Origin: Rhizobium tumorigenes
GTDB taxonomy: Bacteria > Pseudomonadota > Alphaproteobacteria > Rhizobiales > Rhizobiaceae
Assembly: GCF_003240565.2 (NCBI RefSeq)
Contig: NZ_CP117256.1
Location: 248,001-312,000, forward strand
Direction: 5' to 3'
DNA length: 64,000 nucleotides
Part shown: positions 62,270 through 64,000 of the stretch, piece after piece
Layout of the letters: each line of letters starts with the position of its first letter
Position numbering within the stretch: the stretch's first letter is position 1
Translations under genes and position numbers: made by a program
The notes under the pieces: model-generated
What the model was told of the DNA's origin: nothing
Database searches by the model: none
What the model saw: only the letters and a program-made list of their open reading frames with translations

Positions 62270-63301
62270 ATGAAACGCAGGACTTTTCTAATCGGAACGA
62301 CGGGTGCGATATTCGGCGCATCCCTCAACGGCATCCCTTCGGCGATGGCGCAGGACGCCAAGCCTGAAAAGACCGACGTGGCGATAGGGGTGGGCGGCAA
62401 GCCGCTCTTATACTACCTGCCGCTGACAATCGCGGAACGCAAAGGCTTCTTCAAGGAAGAGGGCCTGAACGTTACGATCAACGATTTTGCGGGCGGCTCG
62501 AAGTCTCTCGAGGGCCTCGTCGGCGGTTCGCTCGATATCGTCGCCGGTGCCTACGAGCACACGATCCGCATGCAGAACAAGGGACAGGATATCGTCGGGA
62601 TCTGCAATCTCGGCCGCTTCCCCGGTATCGTCATTGCCGTGCGCAAGGATCTCGCCGGCGAGATCAAGTCGATGGCCGACATGAAGGGGCGCAAGGTCGG
62701 CATTACCGCGCCCGGCTCCTCGACAGCGCTGATGTTCCAGTACGCAATGCTGAAGAGCGGATTGAAGGCCGACGATGCCTCGCTGATCGGGATCGGCGGA
62801 GGTGCCGCCGCACTTGCAGCCTTCAAGAGCGGTCAGATCGATGCCATATCGCATGTCGACCCCGTCATCGCGCAGCTGCAGTACGACAACGATATCGCCA
62901 TTCTCCTCGACACCCGCACGGAGGCCGGCACGCGGTCCCTGTTCGGCGGCCCCAACCCGGCTGCGACTGTCTACCTCAAGAAGGACTTCGCCATTGCCAA
63001 TCCGGTGACGACGCAGCGCACCGTCAACGCGTTCATGAAGGCATTGAAATGGATTGGCCAGGCCAGCCCCGAGGATGTGGCCAGCGTGGTGCCGACGGAA
63101 TACCAGCTGGGTAACCGCGATCTGTACATGCAGGCCTTCAAGAACTCGAAGGAAATGTACTCGCTGGATGGACTGGTCACCAAGGAAGGGTACGAATCCA
63201 TGATGGGCGTGCTGAAAACGCTCGATCCGGGACTTGCCAATGCCGATGTCCCCTTCAGCAAGACCTTCGATCCGACATTCGCCAAAGCGGCGAAGACTTG
63301 A
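62270..63301 (+). CDS. ABC transporter substrate-binding protein (NitT/TauT/SsuA type), orphan
   Basis: A 343-residue periplasmic protein. The N-terminus MKRRTFLIGTTGAIFGASLN has a twin-arginine-like RRTFLIG motif with cleavage expected after AMA (residue 27). The body shows YYLPLTIAERKGFFKEEGLN, FAGGSKSLEGLVGGSLDIVA and GRKVGITAPGSSTALMFQYA, typical of binding proteins for sulfonates, nitrate, taurine or thiamine precursors. No permease or ATPase gene is in the window, so either it serves a transporter elsewhere or it is a moved fragment of an operon. Its GC and codon choice are higher than in the flanking sequence, suggesting separate arrival. Confidence 0.92.
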   Translation: MKRRTFLIGTTGAIFGASLNGIPSAMAQDAKPEKTDVAIGVGGKPLLYYLPLTIAERKGFFKEEGLNVTINDFAGGSKSLEGLVGGSLDIVAGAYEHTIRMQNKGQDIVGICNLGRFPGIVIAVRKDLAGEIKSMADMKGRKVGITAPGSSTALMFQYAMLKSGLKADDASLIGIGGGAAALAAFKSGQIDAISHVDPVIAQLQYDNDIAILLDTRTEAGTRSLFGGPNPAATVYLKKDFAIANPVTTQRTVNAFMKALKWIGQASPEDVASVVPTEYQLGNRDLYMQAFKNSKEMYSLDGLVTKEGYESMMGVLKTLDPGLANADVPFSKTFDPTFAKAAKT

Positions 63302-63824
63302 TCGGCGCTGTGGATCACAAGCAGGAACTCCACATTCCAATCACGGAGAAACAAACATGCAAGGAAAGACGACCCCAGATCCAACGGTACAGCATTTTTG
63401 CTTAAGGCAAAAAATACACGGCGAGTTAGCAATTTCATTCGAGCCCGGCAGCTCCGTAGGGACAAGCATTGAACGGGGAGAGGAGACAATAATGTCACCT
63501 TATAGTGAAGCATACAGACGAACCGTTAGGCAGTCTCTTCAAGCAATATGGCTGGACTATAGCGCGACGATCAGAATGAGACGCCGCGAAAAACCGGTAG
63601 GTCGCTTTGTTTGTCGCGAATGAGCGGGCCTGCCGCGTTGGCATTTGGCCTCTATGGCGAAACGCCGCCGATAGCTTGGCATCGTAAAAAAGGCCAGCGA
63701 AGGACGCTATCCGCAGATACCTCTCATGCTCAGGCATTTTTTCCCAAAGAGTCATCGCCGCTATGCGCAATTCGCGATGGTGGCCGGAAGAGATCTCGTG
63801 GCCACCGACGAGTATCTGGCGACC
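63302..63824. other. Intergenic region before the right-edge IS66 gene
   Basis: A frame from 63357 to 63623 (with an internal ATG at 63492, MSPYSEAYRRTVRQSLQAIW) has some protein-like composition but no family match and weak ribosome-binding sites, so it is not called. The end of an IS66 element should lie in 63640-63820. Confidence 0.35.
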
Positions 63825-64000
63825 TCATTGTGAGGCCTTGATGTGGGCGGCATAGGCCATCAAGGCGTCGATGTCTTTGGCGAGGTGGCCGTTTGCGAGG
63901 CGGCTGAAGAAGTCGCAAAGATAGGCGTAAGGTTCAACGCCGTTCATTTTGCAGTTGCCGATAACACTGGCAAACCGAGCCCAGTTGCGGCCCCCTTCAT
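63825..64000 (-). CDS. IS66-family transposase, C-terminal end (continues past the window)
   Basis: Minus-strand text EGGRNWARFASVIGNCKMNG, VEPYAYLCDFFSRLANGHLA, then KDIDALMAYAAHIKASQ and TGA 63825-63827. This is the IS66 C-terminal domain (family text: NWA-x-x-ASxIxTCKLNGVxPxAYL). The frame is open at the right edge. It differs from the two IS66 copies inside the window, so it is a third element. Confidence 0.85.
   Translation of the reverse strand, partial: EGGRNWARFASVIGNCKMNGVEPYAYLCDFFSRLANGHLAKDIDALMAYAAHIKASQ

Noticed and set aside
62408..63340. Minus-strand frame of 310 codons
   Set aside because: Antisense to the binding-protein gene with its signal peptide and family motifs; the minus-strand product has no domain.
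1..64000. CRISPR array, tRNA, rRNA, repABC, conjugation, nod or vir genes
   Set aside because: Looked for regularly spaced repeats, cloverleaf-type sequences and hallmark protein motifs; none seen.

Overview
The window reads like an accessory plasmid or genomic island from a member of the Rhizobiaceae (Rhizobium, Agrobacterium or Sinorhizobium type). This rests on the GC-rich coding style, the families of the insertion sequences (IS66, IS256, IS110, IS5/IS427, IS701, IS91), and the mix of opportunistic sugar ABC transport, PhnM, MATE, RND and EmrAB functions. I found no rRNA, tRNA, CRISPR array, repABC, tra, nod or vir genes, so the replicon type is inferred.

Layout. 0-9.2 kb is an eroded zone: a GNAT acetyltransferase, an IS91-type element with its own tyrosine recombinase, a wrecked aminoglycoside-phosphotransferase-like gene, a K+ channel, a phnM gene killed by one amber codon, and a RES/Xre toxin-antitoxin pair. 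9.8-23.2 kb is an intact catabolic island built around a divergent control region: a seven-gene leftward operon (sugar ABC transporter, MOFRL-type glycerate kinase, an enolase paralogue with altered active-site residues, an ornithine-cyclodeaminase-family enzyme) and a rightward set (cytoplasmic GH5 glycosidase, GntR/FCD regulator, Cys/Met-type PLP enzyme, class II aldolase). Related inverted-repeat operators lie in the divergent region and in front of the kinase gene. 23.7-43.9 kb is an export and efflux zone: a MATE pump, a TetR-EmrAB set, a double-glycine-leader peptide with its own HlyD adaptor and C39 peptidase ABC exporter, an RND pump with adaptor and a DUF3313 lipoprotein, a cupin, an isochorismatase-like hydrolase, and an OmpR-type two-component system.

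44.6-58.7 kb is an insertion-sequence graveyard. One IS256-family element (8-bp target duplication still present) has been entered by an IS110 and an IS66 element, has lost about 130 codons, and has had everything after its first ~70 codons inverted, so that its right tip now sits inside its own transposase gene. Further right, a multi-PAS sensor gene is split by an IS66 remnant, an IS427-type IS5 element and an IS701 element, the last two sharing one CTAG target. 59-64 kb holds a tiny membrane ORF, a GT25 glycosyltransferase, the second member of a paralogous pair of unrecognised proteins (the first is at 49.8-50.3 kb), an orphan NitT/TauT-type binding protein and the end of another IS66 transposase.

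How it works together. The island would import a glycoside, cleave it in the cytoplasm and process the pieces through aldolase, PLP, kinase and enolase-like steps; the exact substrate cannot be read from sequence. The peptide cassette at 30.6-34.3 kb is the best candidate for an undescribed system: a 79-residue Ser/Gly/Phe-rich, cysteine-free precursor with a textbook GG leader, exported by dedicated machinery.
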